Assembly (NCBI RefSeq): GCF_900112975.1
Contig: NZ_FONQ01000002.1
Location: 310,001-374,000 of the forward strand
DNA from: Flavobacterium xueshanense
GTDB lineage: Bacteria > Bacteroidota > Bacteroidia > Flavobacteriales > Flavobacteriaceae
Direction of reading: 5' to 3'
Length of the DNA: 64,000 nucleotides
Part shown: piece after piece, positions 1 to 9,002 of the stretch
Layout of the letters: each line of letters begins with the position of its first letter
How positions within the stretch are numbered: position 1 is the stretch's first letter
The notes under the pieces: generated by a model
What the model was told of the DNA's origin: nothing
Databases searched by the model: none
What the model saw: only the letters and a program-made list of their open reading frames with translations
Position numbers and translations under genes: made by a program

Positions 1-1
1 A

Positions 2-661
2 TCAGCGCAAAAAACAACAGTCAATCAAGTTTACTTTCCTAATTGGATTGATTATTCTTTAATAAATCCAGAAATTGCACAGGAAAATAAAGTTTTTAAT
101 AAAAATACGTTTAACATTCTTTATTCTGGTAATATTGGAGAAAAACAAGATTGGAATTTCTATATTGAGTTTGTAACCGCAATGGAAGTACATCCCGAAT
201 TTCATTTTTATTTAGTGGGTGAAGGAGCAAAACGCGTGGAAGTTTTAAAACAATTACAAAACAAAGTAAATTTCACCTATTATCCTCCGGTGCCTTATAA
301 ACAGTTAAATAATTTGTTGTGTGATGCGGATGTTCATGTATTGTTTCAAAACTCAGAGTTCAACGATTTGGTCATGCCCTCAAAAATCTTAGGGATGATG
401 GCAAGTGCAAAACCATCAATAGTTACTGGCCATAAAGATTCTGAAATAAAGGTTAACTTTGAGAATTCTCACGGGGGTTATTATTTTGATGAGAATACTA
501 TTGAAACAATAAAAATGTGTCTAATGGATTTAAAAAACAATCCTGAGAAGGCTCGTTTAATGGGAATTTTAGCAAGAGATTTTGTAATTGAAAATTTTTC
601 GTATGAAAAAGTTTTATCAGAATTTCAATTAAAATTAGAAGATACAGTTCAAAAAAAATAA
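2..661 (+). CDS. glycosyltransferase family 4 (WcaI-like), 5' end cut by window
   Basis: The open frame enters from the left edge, so the N-terminal acceptor half is missing and about 219 residues are visible. The motif YSGNIGEKQ near visible residue 40 is the sugar-nucleotide-binding start of the second Rossmann lobe in GT-B enzymes of the WcaI group. It is followed by FYLVGEGAKR and by VMPSKILGMMASAKP, the region that holds the family's conserved acidic/proline signature. Such enzymes add a sugar to a lipid-linked oligosaccharide at the cytoplasmic membrane. The following FkbM, SDR and sugar-transferase genes place it in an exopolysaccharide or O-antigen locus. The exact donor sugar cannot be told. 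Confidence 0.85.
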   Translation, partial: SAQKTTVNQVYFPNWIDYSLINPEIAQENKVFNKNTFNILYSGNIGEKQDWNFYIEFVTAMEVHPEFHFYLVGEGAKRVEVLKQLQNKVNFTYYPPVPYKQLNNLLCDADVHVLFQNSEFNDLVMPSKILGMMASAKPSIVTGHKDSEIKVNFENSHGGYYFDENTIETIKMCLMDLKNNPEKARLMGILARDFVIENFSYEKVLSEFQLKLEDTVQKK

Positions 662-678
662 AAAACAATTGATAATAA

Positions 679-1425
679 ATGGAATATTCTACCTTAATAA
701 AAAGGATTTTTATTATTGCAAAATCAAAATGGATCTTGCATATATTAAAAGGAAATTTATTTTCTTTAGCCTCTTTTGAAGTAGTTTCAAATTTAAAGGA
801 AATGGTTCCGGAATTGCATTATATAATTGATGTAGGAGCTAATTCGGGACAGTTTTCGAAGGTAGCGAGCTATTTTTATCCTGAAGCAAGAATAGATGCT
901 TTTGAACCGCTTCCAAATCTTTACTCAAAGATTAAAAAAACATTTGAAAACAAAAAAAATATTAGAATTCATAATGTTGCTTTAGGAAATGAGAACGGAA
1001 CCATTATGTTTAATAAAAATAATTACGGACATATTAGTTCAATATTGGAGATTAGTAGTACAAATAAACACTATCCTAAACAAGAAAATGATTTAAACCA
1101 AATTATTGTTAATATAAAGACCCTAGACTCTTTAAATTTAATCAAAAATAAAACCAAAGGTAATGCCCTTTTAAAACTAGACGTTCAAGGATATGAACTG
1201 GAAGTTTTAAAAGGTGCAGTAGAAACAATCAACAATATTGATTATATTGTTATTGAAGCAAATTTAGAGGAACTGTATTCCAATCAACCTTCCTTTACAA
1301 AAATGAATAATTATCTGAATGAAAGGGAATTTGAATTAATGGGAATGCTTGATTTTAATTTAGGTGATAAGAATAAATACATCGAGGTGGATTTATTATA
1401 TAAAAAAACAGAAAAAAGGAAATAG
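679..1425 (+). CDS. FkbM family methyltransferase
   Basis: The 248-residue protein has the SAM-binding motif IIDVGANSGQFSKVASYFYP near residue 50, DAFEPLPNLY for motif II, and the LKLDVQGYELEVLKGA segment that is diagnostic of FkbM-type methyltransferases. These enzymes O-methylate sugars or other hydroxyls. In polysaccharide loci they usually methylate a glycan residue. It starts 17 bases after the GT4 gene and ends 4 bases before the next start, so it is part of the same operon. The acceptor is unknown. Confidence 0.88.
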   Translation: MEYSTLIKRIFIIAKSKWILHILKGNLFSLASFEVVSNLKEMVPELHYIIDVGANSGQFSKVASYFYPEARIDAFEPLPNLYSKIKKTFENKKNIRIHNVALGNENGTIMFNKNNYGHISSILEISSTNKHYPKQENDLNQIIVNIKTLDSLNLIKNKTKGNALLKLDVQGYELEVLKGAVETINNIDYIVIEANLEELYSNQPSFTKMNNYLNEREFELMGMLDFNLGDKNKYIEVDLLYKKTEKRK

Positions 1426-1429
1426 TTCT

Positions 1430-2404
1430 ATGGCAAAAATACTAATCACCGGAGGTTCTGGCTTTATAGGGACTAACTTAGTAGCATATTTTTGTTCTAA
1501 AAACCACGAAGTTATCAACTTAGATATCAATTCACCAAAAAATAAATTGTATTTAAAAAATTGGGTCAAAGGGGATATTTTAAATTTAAGTGATATTAAA
1601 TCATGTTTCAATACATTTAATCCTGAATATGTAGTTCATCTGGCAGCACGCACAGATTTAGAAGAAAAAAAATCAATCAACAGTTACAGCGCAAATACGG
1701 ATGGAGTTCTAAACATTGTTGAGGTTGTAAATTCATTTCCGAACATAATAAAAACAATTTATGCTTCAAGTCGAATGGTTTGTAGAATAGATTATTTACC
1801 GACTTCATTTAATGATTTTTGTCCTCCAAATTTATATGGCGAAAGTAAAGTCATTGGAGAAAAATTAGTTAAGGAAAAGGCAAAACATGATTATGTAATT
1901 GTTAGGCCAACTTCAATTTGGGGTCCATATTTTGAAATTCCTTATCGTACTTTTTTTGATACTATCAGAAAAAAAACATTCTTTTTACCTAAAAATTACA
2001 ATCCTAAAAAATCATTTGGGTTTGTCAGCAATACGGTTTTTCAAATAGAGCAAATATTATTTGCTTCTAAAGAAAATACAGAAGAAAATTATTATTTATC
2101 AGATTATCCAGCAATTAATCTAAAAGAATGGTCAAATTTAATCTCTGAAGAGTTTAACGGAAAGAAAACAAAAGAGGTTCCCATTTTTCTATTAATAATA
2201 GCCGGAAAAATCGGTGATATTCTACTAAAAACCGGTTGGAAAAATCCTCCTTTAACTTCATTTAGATTAAACAATCTAATAACGGATATGGTTTATGACA
2301 CTCAAAATCTAGAGAAATTATGTGGAGAGTTGCCTTATAAGCTGGAAAATGGTGTAAAAATAACTACTCAATGGATTAAAAATGAACATGCCAAAAGCGT
2401 GTAA
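1430..2404 (+). CDS. NAD-dependent epimerase/dehydratase (extended SDR)
   Basis: I place the start at the ATG of MAKILITGGSGFIGTN, 4 bases after the FkbM stop and behind an AAAAGGAA ribosome site. The open frame reaches 22 codons further upstream, but that part overlaps fkbM. The protein has the GGxGFIG NAD(P) motif at residues 8-14, an HLAARTD segment, and YGESKVIGE as the YxxxK catalytic pair. The usual upstream Ser region reads YASSRMV. It is about 324 residues, normal for sugar-nucleotide epimerases, dehydratases or reductases. The C-terminal half is divergent, so the substrate is not predictable. Confidence 0.82.
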   Translation: MAKILITGGSGFIGTNLVAYFCSKNHEVINLDINSPKNKLYLKNWVKGDILNLSDIKSCFNTFNPEYVVHLAARTDLEEKKSINSYSANTDGVLNIVEVVNSFPNIIKTIYASSRMVCRIDYLPTSFNDFCPPNLYGESKVIGEKLVKEKAKHDYVIVRPTSIWGPYFEIPYRTFFDTIRKKTFFLPKNYNPKKSFGFVSNTVFQIEQILFASKENTEENYYLSDYPAINLKEWSNLISEEFNGKKTKEVPIFLLIIAGKIGDILLKTGWKNPPLTSFRLNNLITDMVYDTQNLEKLCGELPYKLENGVKITTQWIKNEHAKSV

Positions 2405-2488
2405 AGCACCATTATTTAAAACAAATCTCATTTTTTACAAGATTATTTGTTAATTGTTTTTTATACCTTGCGTTCGTAAAATTGATTT

Positions 2489-3472
2489 ATGAAAAGAATA
2501 CTTATCACTGGAGCCGCAGGTTTTTTAGGATCACATCTTTGTGACCGATTTATCAAAGAAGGTTATTTTGTTATTGGGATGGATAATCTCATCACTGGGG
2601 ATTTAAAAAACATTGAGCATCTTTTTAAATTAGAACAATTCGAATTTTACCATCATGACATCACAAAGTTTGTCCATGTTCCGGGAAATTTAGATTATAT
2701 ACTTCATTTTGCATCACCTGCAAGTCCAATAGATTATCTAAAAATTCCAATTCAAACCCTGAAAGTAGGATCTTTGGGAACGCACAATTTGTTGGGATTG
2801 GCCAGAGTAAAAAAAGCACGAATTCTTATTGCATCCACTTCTGAAGTGTACGGAGATCCATTGGTTCATCCGCAAACCGAAGAATATTATGGAAATGTAA
2901 ATACAATAGGACCAAGAGGAGTGTATGATGAAGCAAAACGTTTTCAAGAATCAATCACTATGGCATACCATACATTTCATGGTGTAGAAACCAGAATCGT
3001 TAGAATCTTTAATACTTATGGGCCAAGAATGAGACTTAATGACGGTCGTGTTATTCCAGCATTCATAGGTCAGGCGATTCGCGGAGAAAATTTAACCATT
3101 TTTGGTGACGGGATGCAAACTCGTTCGTTTTGTTATGTTGATGATCAGGTAGAAGGTGTTTTCAGATTATTGCATTCGGATTACGTTTATCCAGTAAATA
3201 TTGGAAACCCGGACGAAATCACCATCAAGGATTTTGCAGAAGAAATTATAAAATTAACAAGCACAAATCAAAAAGTAGTCTATCATCCGTTGCCCGTAAA
3301 TGATCCTCTGCAGCGTCAGCCTGACATTACTAAAGCTAAAAATTTATTAGGATGGGAAGCTAAAGTAGGTCGTGCCGAAGGAATGAAAATCACGTATGAT
3401 TATTTCAAATCTTTATCTAAAGAAGAATTATCCAAAGAGGAGCACAAGGATTTTTCAAAATATATTTTTTAA
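2489..3472 (+). CDS. UDP-glucuronate decarboxylase-like SDR (UXS family)
   Basis: The 327-residue extended SDR has [11 protein letters not shown] at the N-terminus, [29 protein letters not shown] with the catalytic Ser, and a YDEAKRFQE YxxxK motif. [19 protein letters not shown] and [14 protein letters not shown] follow. This motif set matches UDP-glucuronic acid decarboxylases, which make UDP-xylose from UDP-glucuronate. One point against is that the Tyr follows RGVYDEAKR, as in classical UXS enzymes, so I see no obvious lost residue. It lies 84 bases after the previous gene in the same direction and would supply an activated pentose to the polysaccharide pathway. Confidence 0.85.
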   Translation: MKRILITGAAGFLGSHLCDRFIKEGYFVIGMDNLITGDLKNIEHLFKLEQFEFYHHDITKFVHVPGNLDYILHFASPASPIDYLKIPIQTLKVGSLGTHNLLGLARVKKARILIASTSEVYGDPLVHPQTEEYYGNVNTIGPRGVYDEAKRFQESITMAYHTFHGVETRIVRIFNTYGPRMRLNDGRVIPAFIGQAIRGENLTIFGDGMQTRSFCYVDDQVEGVFRLLHSDYVYPVNIGNPDEITIKDFAEEIIKLTSTNQKVVYHPLPVNDPLQRQPDITKAKNLLGWEAKVGRAEGMKITYDYFKSLSKEELSKEEHKDFSKYIF

Positions 3473-3631
3473 TACAAGGATTTAGGCTCAAAATGGTTTC
3501 GTCATTCTTGTGTAGTTTTATCATACTCTTTTTGATTTCATATTGTAATAAAATAAACCATTTTTACATGCCGATGCGTAGTTTAAATGTTATAAATTAA
3601 TTTAAACATAAATTTATAATAAAAACACTTT

Positions 3632-3639
3632 TATTTTTG
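3632..3639 (+). promoter_or_regulatory. -7 promoter element (TATTTTTG) before the sugar transferase
   Basis: A perfect TAnnTTTG match about 120 bases upstream of the GTG at 3760. No convincing -33 TTG is seen. The 287-base stretch from 3473 to 3759 holds no gene I can support. A short in-frame-closed ATG at about 3734 ends after six codons. Confidence 0.4.
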
Positions 3640-3759
3640 TTTCAAAAATCATAATTTGGGCATGAAAATACTGCATTAAAAGACAGCTTATTTTCGGTTT
3701 CGGAGTGTAATCATAGTAGTAAAAGAAAATCAGTATGACTTTTCTAATCGGATAAAATA

Positions 3760-5112
3760 GTGAAAACCAAAACGGGAAGATATTCAGGCTATATTCGCCC
3801 TTTTTCATTTGTAATAGACTTAATTGTTATCAATGTACTCTCAGTATACTTGACTGGCTTTCCTGTTTACGAGCTTTTTTATCCCCTTTTTATAAGTATA
3901 AGTTGGTTTATTATAGCTTCTAGTTTGGGGTTTTATGAAGTTTATAGATACACGAAAGTGATTTCCATACTAAATTGTGCTCTAAAGCAAGGGATTTTGT
4001 TTACGCTTATCTGTCTCGCCTTCGCTTTTTTTGACTCTGAAAATTCCAGTTTTCAAAGAATCGTTCTCTTCACTTCAGTTTCGCTGTTCTTAATTCTAAT
4101 CATTAAACTGTGTATTTATTATTTTCTAAAAAGGTACAGAGTGCTTTTTGGCGGTAATTTTAGAACTGTAATACTGTTAGGAAATTCTAAAAGTGTGAAG
4201 CCATTACAACAGTTTTTTACTGAAAATCCGGATTATGGATATAAATTAGAAAAAGTTTTTGACTTGGAAAAAGATAAAGTGCGAAAGCTTAGGGAGAGTT
4301 TTGCCTTTGTTTTGGAACACAAAATAGATGAAATGTATTGTTCGATGAGTGATTTGACGCAAAATCAAATTAATGAAATTGTATATTTTGCTGACAATAA
4401 CCTAAAAACATTAAAATTTATTCCGGACGAAAAGCAGATTCTTTCCCGGAATTTTACTTTTGAATATTACAATTACATTCCAGTAATTTCCTTGAGAAAT
4501 ATCTTGTTAGACGATACCTTGAACAAGGTCATCAAGCGGGTTTTTGATATTTTATTTTCGGTTGTGGTGATTCTAGGGTTGTTATCTTGGCTTACCATAA
4601 TTCTCGCAATTTTTATAAAATGGGAATCAAAAGGGCCTTTGTTTTTTATACAAAAGAGGAATGGATTAAATTATAAAGAATTCAATTGCTACAAATTCAG
4701 ATCGATGGAATTAAACGATGAAGCTGATGTAAATCAGGTTTCTAAAAATGATATTCGGGTAACTACAGTAGGTCAGTTTATACGGAAAACAAGTATTGAT
4801 GAGCTGCCACAGTTTTTAAATGTATTATTTGGCGATATGTCCGTTGTAGGCCCCAGACCCCACATGGTAAGTCATACCGAAATGTATGCGTTGAAGGTGG
4901 ATAAGTTCATGGTACGCCACTTTATAAAGCCAGGAATAACCGGACTTGCTCAAACCAAAGGATTTCGTGGTGAAGTCGAAACAGATAAAGATATTATTAA
5001 CAGAGTAAAATTTGATATTTTTTATTTAGAAAATTGGTCTATTTTATTAGATATTAAGATTATTTTTAACACAATATACAACACCATAAAAGGTGATGAA
5101 AAAGCGTATTAA
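3760..5112 (+). CDS. polyprenyl-phosphate sugar-1-phosphate transferase (WcaJ/PssY type)
   Basis: The protein is 450 residues from a GTG start. The N-terminal third has several membrane helices, followed by a CoA-binding-like Rossmann region (AVILLGNS at about residue 140). A further helix near residue 260 leads into the bacterial sugar transferase domain, with KRNGLNYKEFNCYKFRSM, RKTSIDELPQFLNVLFGDMS and VGPRPH near residues 300-370. PGITGLAQ lies near residue 390. These enzymes load the first sugar-phosphate onto undecaprenyl phosphate to start an exopolysaccharide repeat unit. The GTG is preferred because upstream frames are closed. It ends 2 bases before the GT2 gene. Confidence 0.9.
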   Translation: MKTKTGRYSGYIRPFSFVIDLIVINVLSVYLTGFPVYELFYPLFISISWFIIASSLGFYEVYRYTKVISILNCALKQGILFTLICLAFAFFDSENSSFQRIVLFTSVSLFLILIIKLCIYYFLKRYRVLFGGNFRTVILLGNSKSVKPLQQFFTENPDYGYKLEKVFDLEKDKVRKLRESFAFVLEHKIDEMYCSMSDLTQNQINEIVYFADNNLKTLKFIPDEKQILSRNFTFEYYNYIPVISLRNILLDDTLNKVIKRVFDILFSVVVILGLLSWLTIILAIFIKWESKGPLFFIQKRNGLNYKEFNCYKFRSMELNDEADVNQVSKNDIRVTTVGQFIRKTSIDELPQFLNVLFGDMSVVGPRPHMVSHTEMYALKVDKFMVRHFIKPGITGLAQTKGFRGEVETDKDIINRVKFDIFYLENWSILLDIKIIFNTIYNTIKGDEKAY

Positions 5113-5114
5113 AA

Positions 5115-5897
5115 ATGGAAAAATCACTTGTGTCCATAATTACTCCTTCTTTTAATTCTGAAAAATTTATTGTTGAAGCGATTCAATCGGTTCAGCACCA
5201 AACCTATCAGCATTGGGAAATGATAATAGTAGATGATTGCTCCACTGATGAAACGGTTTCTATAATTGAAGAAATCGCAATTAAAGACGCAAGAGTCCAA
5301 CTTTTTAAACTCGAAAAAAACTCAGGAACCGGAATTTCCAGAAACGCCGCTTTGGCGAAGGCAAACGGAAAATATATTGCTTTTTTGGATGCAGATGATT
5401 TGTGGAAACCAAACAAGTTAGCAGTACAAATTGAGTTCATGAAAGTGAATAATCTTCCTTTCACGTTCTCTTTTTATGAATGCATCAACGAAGCTGGACA
5501 ACCGCTTAACAGAAGAATCGAAGCGCCACTGCATCTTTCATACCGGCAGTTGTTTTTTTGTAATTATGTAGGGAATCTAACGGGTATCTATGACGTAAAT
5601 TACTTTGGGAAAATCGCTATTTCCTCCATCCGGAAACGACAAGACTGGATGATGTGGCTGACTGTTCTTAAAAAAATAAAATTCGCACAACTTGTTCCGG
5701 AGAGTTTGGCTTTTTATCGCATCAGAGACAACTCGATTTCTGCATCTAAATTTGATTTAGTAAAACATAATTTTTCAGTGTACAGATCATATCACCGTTT
5801 GAATTTAATTGGTGCAACACTTTGCATGATTGGTTTTTTGTTTACTCAATTAATCCTCAAACCACGTTATTCCAAGACCATTAAAGCATCGATTTAA
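5115..5897 (+). CDS. glycosyltransferase family 2
   Basis: This 260-residue GT-A protein starts VSIITPSFNSEKFI and has IIVDDCSTDET near residue 40 and FLDADDLWKPNKL near residue 95, the metal-binding DxD-like segment. A hydrophobic stretch near the C-terminus may anchor it at the membrane. It adds a sugar, probably early in assembly of the repeat unit started by the upstream sugar transferase, to which it is translationally close. Its last 17 bases overlap the 3' end of the opposite-strand CapK-like gene. Confidence 0.88.
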   Translation: MEKSLVSIITPSFNSEKFIVEAIQSVQHQTYQHWEMIIVDDCSTDETVSIIEEIAIKDARVQLFKLEKNSGTGISRNAALAKANGKYIAFLDADDLWKPNKLAVQIEFMKVNNLPFTFSFYECINEAGQPLNRRIEAPLHLSYRQLFFCNYVGNLTGIYDVNYFGKIAISSIRKRQDWMMWLTVLKKIKFAQLVPESLAFYRIRDNSISASKFDLVKHNFSVYRSYHRLNLIGATLCMIGFLFTQLILKPRYSKTIKASI

Positions 5898-7212
5898 ATT
5901 GCTTCAATTTCCCTCGATTGCTTCTTTCTAAAGTATCTTTTCGGATAAATATAAATTTTAAATTCGGTTCCAAATACAGTTCAATCGCCTTTTCAATTTT
6001 TTTAATTTGTGCCAAATTTAATTGGGTTTCACTCACATATTCAATTTCAAAAGTATCTATTTTGGTTTGTTTTATCACAAATTCTTTTACGTTTCCGTCG
6101 TCTTCAATAATGCTTTTTGTCACGTAATAGAAAGTAAGTCCGGGCGACTTTTTTCCGCTTGGCAAAATAGCAACATCATTAGTTCTTCCAATTAATTTTT
6201 TGAGAATTGGTTTTTGCAACGTGCTTTTTTCGTCCAAAATTCCAATATCGCCAATATCGTATCGGATAAACGGATGCGCTTTATTGAATAAGGAAGTAAT
6301 GACAATACGTCCTGAAGTACCGTTAGGAACTGCTTTATCATTGTCATCTAAAATTTCCACAAACAACGTTTCGGAATTCACCTGCCATTCATCATCTGGG
6401 TTCTGGAAGGCAATCAAATCCAGTTCTGAAGCGCCATATTCATTGACGATAGGAATCCCAAATTGTTTTTCCAATAAGAGTTTGTCTTCTTCAAAAAGCA
6501 TTTCAGAAGTTACCATGCACACTTTTAAAGAGGGACAAATGGCTGTTAATACAATATTTTTCTTTTGTAAAAATTTGGCAAACAAAACAATCGAACTCGT
6601 GTAACCGTTGATGTAATCGAATTTTTTAGTTCGAAAATGATTCAAAAATCCATCTAAAACTTTATCAGATAAATCGAAAATGGGAAACCTAAACCGATGG
6701 CTCAAAGCATCTTTTAAACGCTCTTTTTGATGGCCTATGAAATCCATTGGAATTCCATAAAAACGCGCTTGAAAGGATACATTAAAATCGATGCCGTACC
6801 AATCAAAACGATACATGTTTGAAGCCCAAGTCAACGCATGACAATATTTATCTTTGGCAAAAATAAAAGGAGTTCCGCTGGAACCAGACGTTTTATTGAC
6901 GTAAATGTTTTTAGCGGAATAGCCTTCCGAAAGCCTTTCCTGTAATGGTTTCTGTAAATTTTTCTTATTTAAAACTGGTAAATCTTCCCAGCGGGTAAAA
7001 GTTGTTACGCCGGTTAAATCTTTGTAAAAAATATTGTTTTGCAAATGAAAATGAACAATTTCCAATTTTTTATGTTCAACGAAAGTCTCGTGTTCTTTTT
7101 CAGAAAAGGCTACAATTTTCCGCAATTCGGCTTTGGCTTCCTTCATTGGGAAACTATTTAGCTGCAGCGATAAGTCGAATAGTGGGAACATCTTAAAGGT
7201 ATATTTCATCAA
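5881..7212 (-). CDS. CapK/PaaK-like adenylate-forming enzyme
   Basis: The protein is 443 residues. The phosphate-loop motif NKTSGSSGTPFIFAKD lies near residue 110, VNEYGASELD near residue 255 carries the YGxxE signature of adenylating enzymes, and FIRYDIGD near residue 320 is the hinge-preceding motif. The overall form is that of phenylacetate-CoA ligase relatives. Members next to polysaccharide loci, such as CapK, are thought to activate a carboxylic acid for transfer to a glycan. That role is an inference from position. It converges on the GT2 gene with a 17-base overlap and is read divergently from purD. Confidence 0.82.
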   Translation of the reverse strand: MMKYTFKMFPLFDLSLQLNSFPMKEAKAELRKIVAFSEKEHETFVEHKKLEIVHFHLQNNIFYKDLTGVTTFTRWEDLPVLNKKNLQKPLQERLSEGYSAKNIYVNKTSGSSGTPFIFAKDKYCHALTWASNMYRFDWYGIDFNVSFQARFYGIPMDFIGHQKERLKDALSHRFRFPIFDLSDKVLDGFLNHFRTKKFDYINGYTSSIVLFAKFLQKKNIVLTAICPSLKVCMVTSEMLFEEDKLLLEKQFGIPIVNEYGASELDLIAFQNPDDEWQVNSETLFVEILDDNDKAVPNGTSGRIVITSLFNKAHPFIRYDIGDIGILDEKSTLQKPILKKLIGRTNDVAILPSGKKSPGLTFYYVTKSIIEDDGNVKEFVIKQTKIDTFEIEYVSETQLNLAQIKKIEKAIELYLEPNLKFIFIRKDTLERSNRGKLKQFKSML

Positions 7213-7291
7213 AAATAATATTTACCAACAACTAATAATGGAGAACCAACAACTTTTTAAAAATTAATTATTTTTTAAGTTCAAAAGCAAT

Positions 7292-7299
7292 TATTTTTG
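7292..7299 (+). promoter_or_regulatory. -7 promoter element (TATTTTTG) of purD
   Basis: A perfect TAnnTTTG followed by C, 24 bases before the purD ATG. No clear TTG at -33. Confidence 0.5.
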
Positions 7300-7323
7300 C
7301 TGCACAACTAAACACAACGACAC

Positions 7324-8598
7324 ATGACAATTTTACTACTGGGTTCAGGCGGAAGAGAACATGCTTTTGCATGGAAAATGATTCAAAGTCCGCTTTGTGA
7401 CACACTTTTTGTAGCACCAGGAAATGCGGGAACGGCTTCTATTGCTACTAATGTCGCTATCAGTCCAACTGATTTTGAAGCTATAAAAGCATTTGTTATT
7501 CAGGAAAAAGTAGCAATGGTTGTCGTGGGACCAGAAGATCCTTTGGTAAAAGGGATTTATGATTTTTTTCTAAACGATGCTGCATTAAGTCATATTCCGG
7601 TTATCGGTCCTTCAAAAATGGGCGCACAACTGGAAGGAAGTAAAGAATTTGCCAAAGAATTTCTAATCAGACATAACATTCCAACTGCCGCATACGATAG
7701 TTTTACAGCTGAAACGGTAGAAAAAGGATGTGAATTCTTGGAAACACTGCAACCTCCGTATGTTTTGAAAGCTGATGGATTGGCCGCCGGAAAAGGCGTT
7801 TTGATTATTCAGGATTTGGCAGAAGCCAAAGAAGAATTAAGAAACATGCTGGTTCATCAAAAATTTGGTGCCGCAAGTTCTAAAGTCGTTATTGAAGAGT
7901 TCCTTGACGGAATTGAATTAAGTTGTTTCGTTCTTACTGATGGGAAAAATTATAAAATTCTGCCAACGGCTAAAGATTATAAACGCATTGGCGAAGGCGA
8001 TACAGGACTAAACACGGGCGGAATGGGAGCTGTTTCTCCAGTTCCTTATGTTGATGCGGTTTTAATGGAAAAAATTGAAACACGCATCGTAAAACCTACC
8101 ATTGATGGATTTCAAAAAGACGGAATTCCGTACAAAGGTTTTGTTTTCATTGGGTTAATCAATGTTAATAACGAGCCAATCGTAATTGAATATAATGTGA
8201 GAATGGGCGATCCGGAAACCGAAGTGGTTATCCCGAGATTGAAAACGGATTTGGTAGCGTTGTTTTTGGCTGTAGCCAATGAAAAACTAGACGAAATCAA
8301 TCTGGAAATTGACAAAAGAAGCGCTACTACAATTATGATTGTTTCTGGTGGATATCCGGAAGATTTCGAAAAAGGAAAAGTAATTTCCGGATTGGAAAAA
8401 ATTCAAGATTCTATTGTTTTTCATGCGGGTACTAAACTGGATAACGGAAATATTCTTTCAAATGGAGGAAGAGTTTTGGCTGTAACATCTTTTGGAAATG
8501 ATTTTGAAGAGGCCATAAAAAAATCTTACCAAAACATAGACAAGCTACATTTCGATAAGATGTATTTTAGAAAAGATATTGGAAACGACTTGAAATAA
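7324..8598 (+). CDS. purD: phosphoribosylamine--glycine ligase
   Basis: The 424-residue ATP-grasp enzyme joins glycine to phosphoribosylamine in de novo purine synthesis in the cytosol. Visible family landmarks are LLLGSGGREHAFAWKM at the N-terminus, VVGPEDPLVKG near residue 75, KADGLAAGKGV near residue 150, NTGGMGAVSP near residue 230 and NVRMGDPETEVV near residue 290. Length is normal. It is monocistronic here, convergent with a small membrane-protein gene, and has its own promoter element. Confidence 0.97.
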   Translation: MTILLLGSGGREHAFAWKMIQSPLCDTLFVAPGNAGTASIATNVAISPTDFEAIKAFVIQEKVAMVVVGPEDPLVKGIYDFFLNDAALSHIPVIGPSKMGAQLEGSKEFAKEFLIRHNIPTAAYDSFTAETVEKGCEFLETLQPPYVLKADGLAAGKGVLIIQDLAEAKEELRNMLVHQKFGAASSKVVIEEFLDGIELSCFVLTDGKNYKILPTAKDYKRIGEGDTGLNTGGMGAVSPVPYVDAVLMEKIETRIVKPTIDGFQKDGIPYKGFVFIGLINVNNEPIVIEYNVRMGDPETEVVIPRLKTDLVALFLAVANEKLDEINLEIDKRSATTIMIVSGGYPEDFEKGKVISGLEKIQDSIVFHAGTKLDNGNILSNGGRVLAVTSFGNDFEEAIKKSYQNIDKLHFDKMYFRKDIGNDLK

Positions 8599-8629
8599 TT
8601 GACAAGTATCGTTCACTTTTTTTTAAATA

Positions 8630-8860
8630 TTATTTTAAGAAAGAGTGAGCGGTAGTATCTTGCTTTTCTGTTCCAGCGTCTTCAAAAATCTTTAATTGTC
8701 TGATCCAATATACCATTGCGGCAGCACAAATAATCATAAAAATCCAGTTGATTGTATTTGCAACAAACCAAGAACTCAACTCTAATGAGCGTAAAAAGTC
8801 TAGTGGAGCAAATAGAATATCAACAAATAAATATTGTATTCCTTCGAAAAATGATTTCAT
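8630..8860 (-). CDS. small conserved membrane protein (DUF6341-like)
   Basis: The 76-residue protein has two hydrophobic stretches, at about residues 8-20 and 33-52 (WIFMIICAAAMVYWIRQLK). The motif FAPLDFLRSLELSSWFVAN precedes the second. From memory this is a flavobacterial family (DUF6341) usually sited near purD and upp; I could not check this. The function is unknown. It faces purD tail to tail and is divergent from the following multi-pass protein, with 142 bases between their starts. Confidence 0.75.
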   Translation of the reverse strand: MKSFFEGIQYLFVDILFAPLDFLRSLELSSWFVANTINWIFMIICAAAMVYWIRQLKIFEDAGTEKQDTTAHSFLK

Positions 8861-9002
8861 AATGTATAGAATTAATTTTAATAGTTGTTTTTGGCAACTC
8901 TGATTTGTAAAAGTTCTGATTTAGAAGAATCTTTTTGAACAAGCAGGGTTTACTTTTTAAACAAGTATTATATTTACGAACACAAAAGTATAAAATATCC
9001 GT

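Noticed and set aside
2446-2471. TTTG and TACCTTGC as a promoter of the UXS gene
   Set aside because: Spacing of 14 bases is too short and the -7 has a mismatch; the gene can be read from the upstream operon.
6372-6381. CGGAATTCAC as an extra operator half-site
   Set aside because: It lies inside the CapK-like coding region and lacks the second half of the palindrome.
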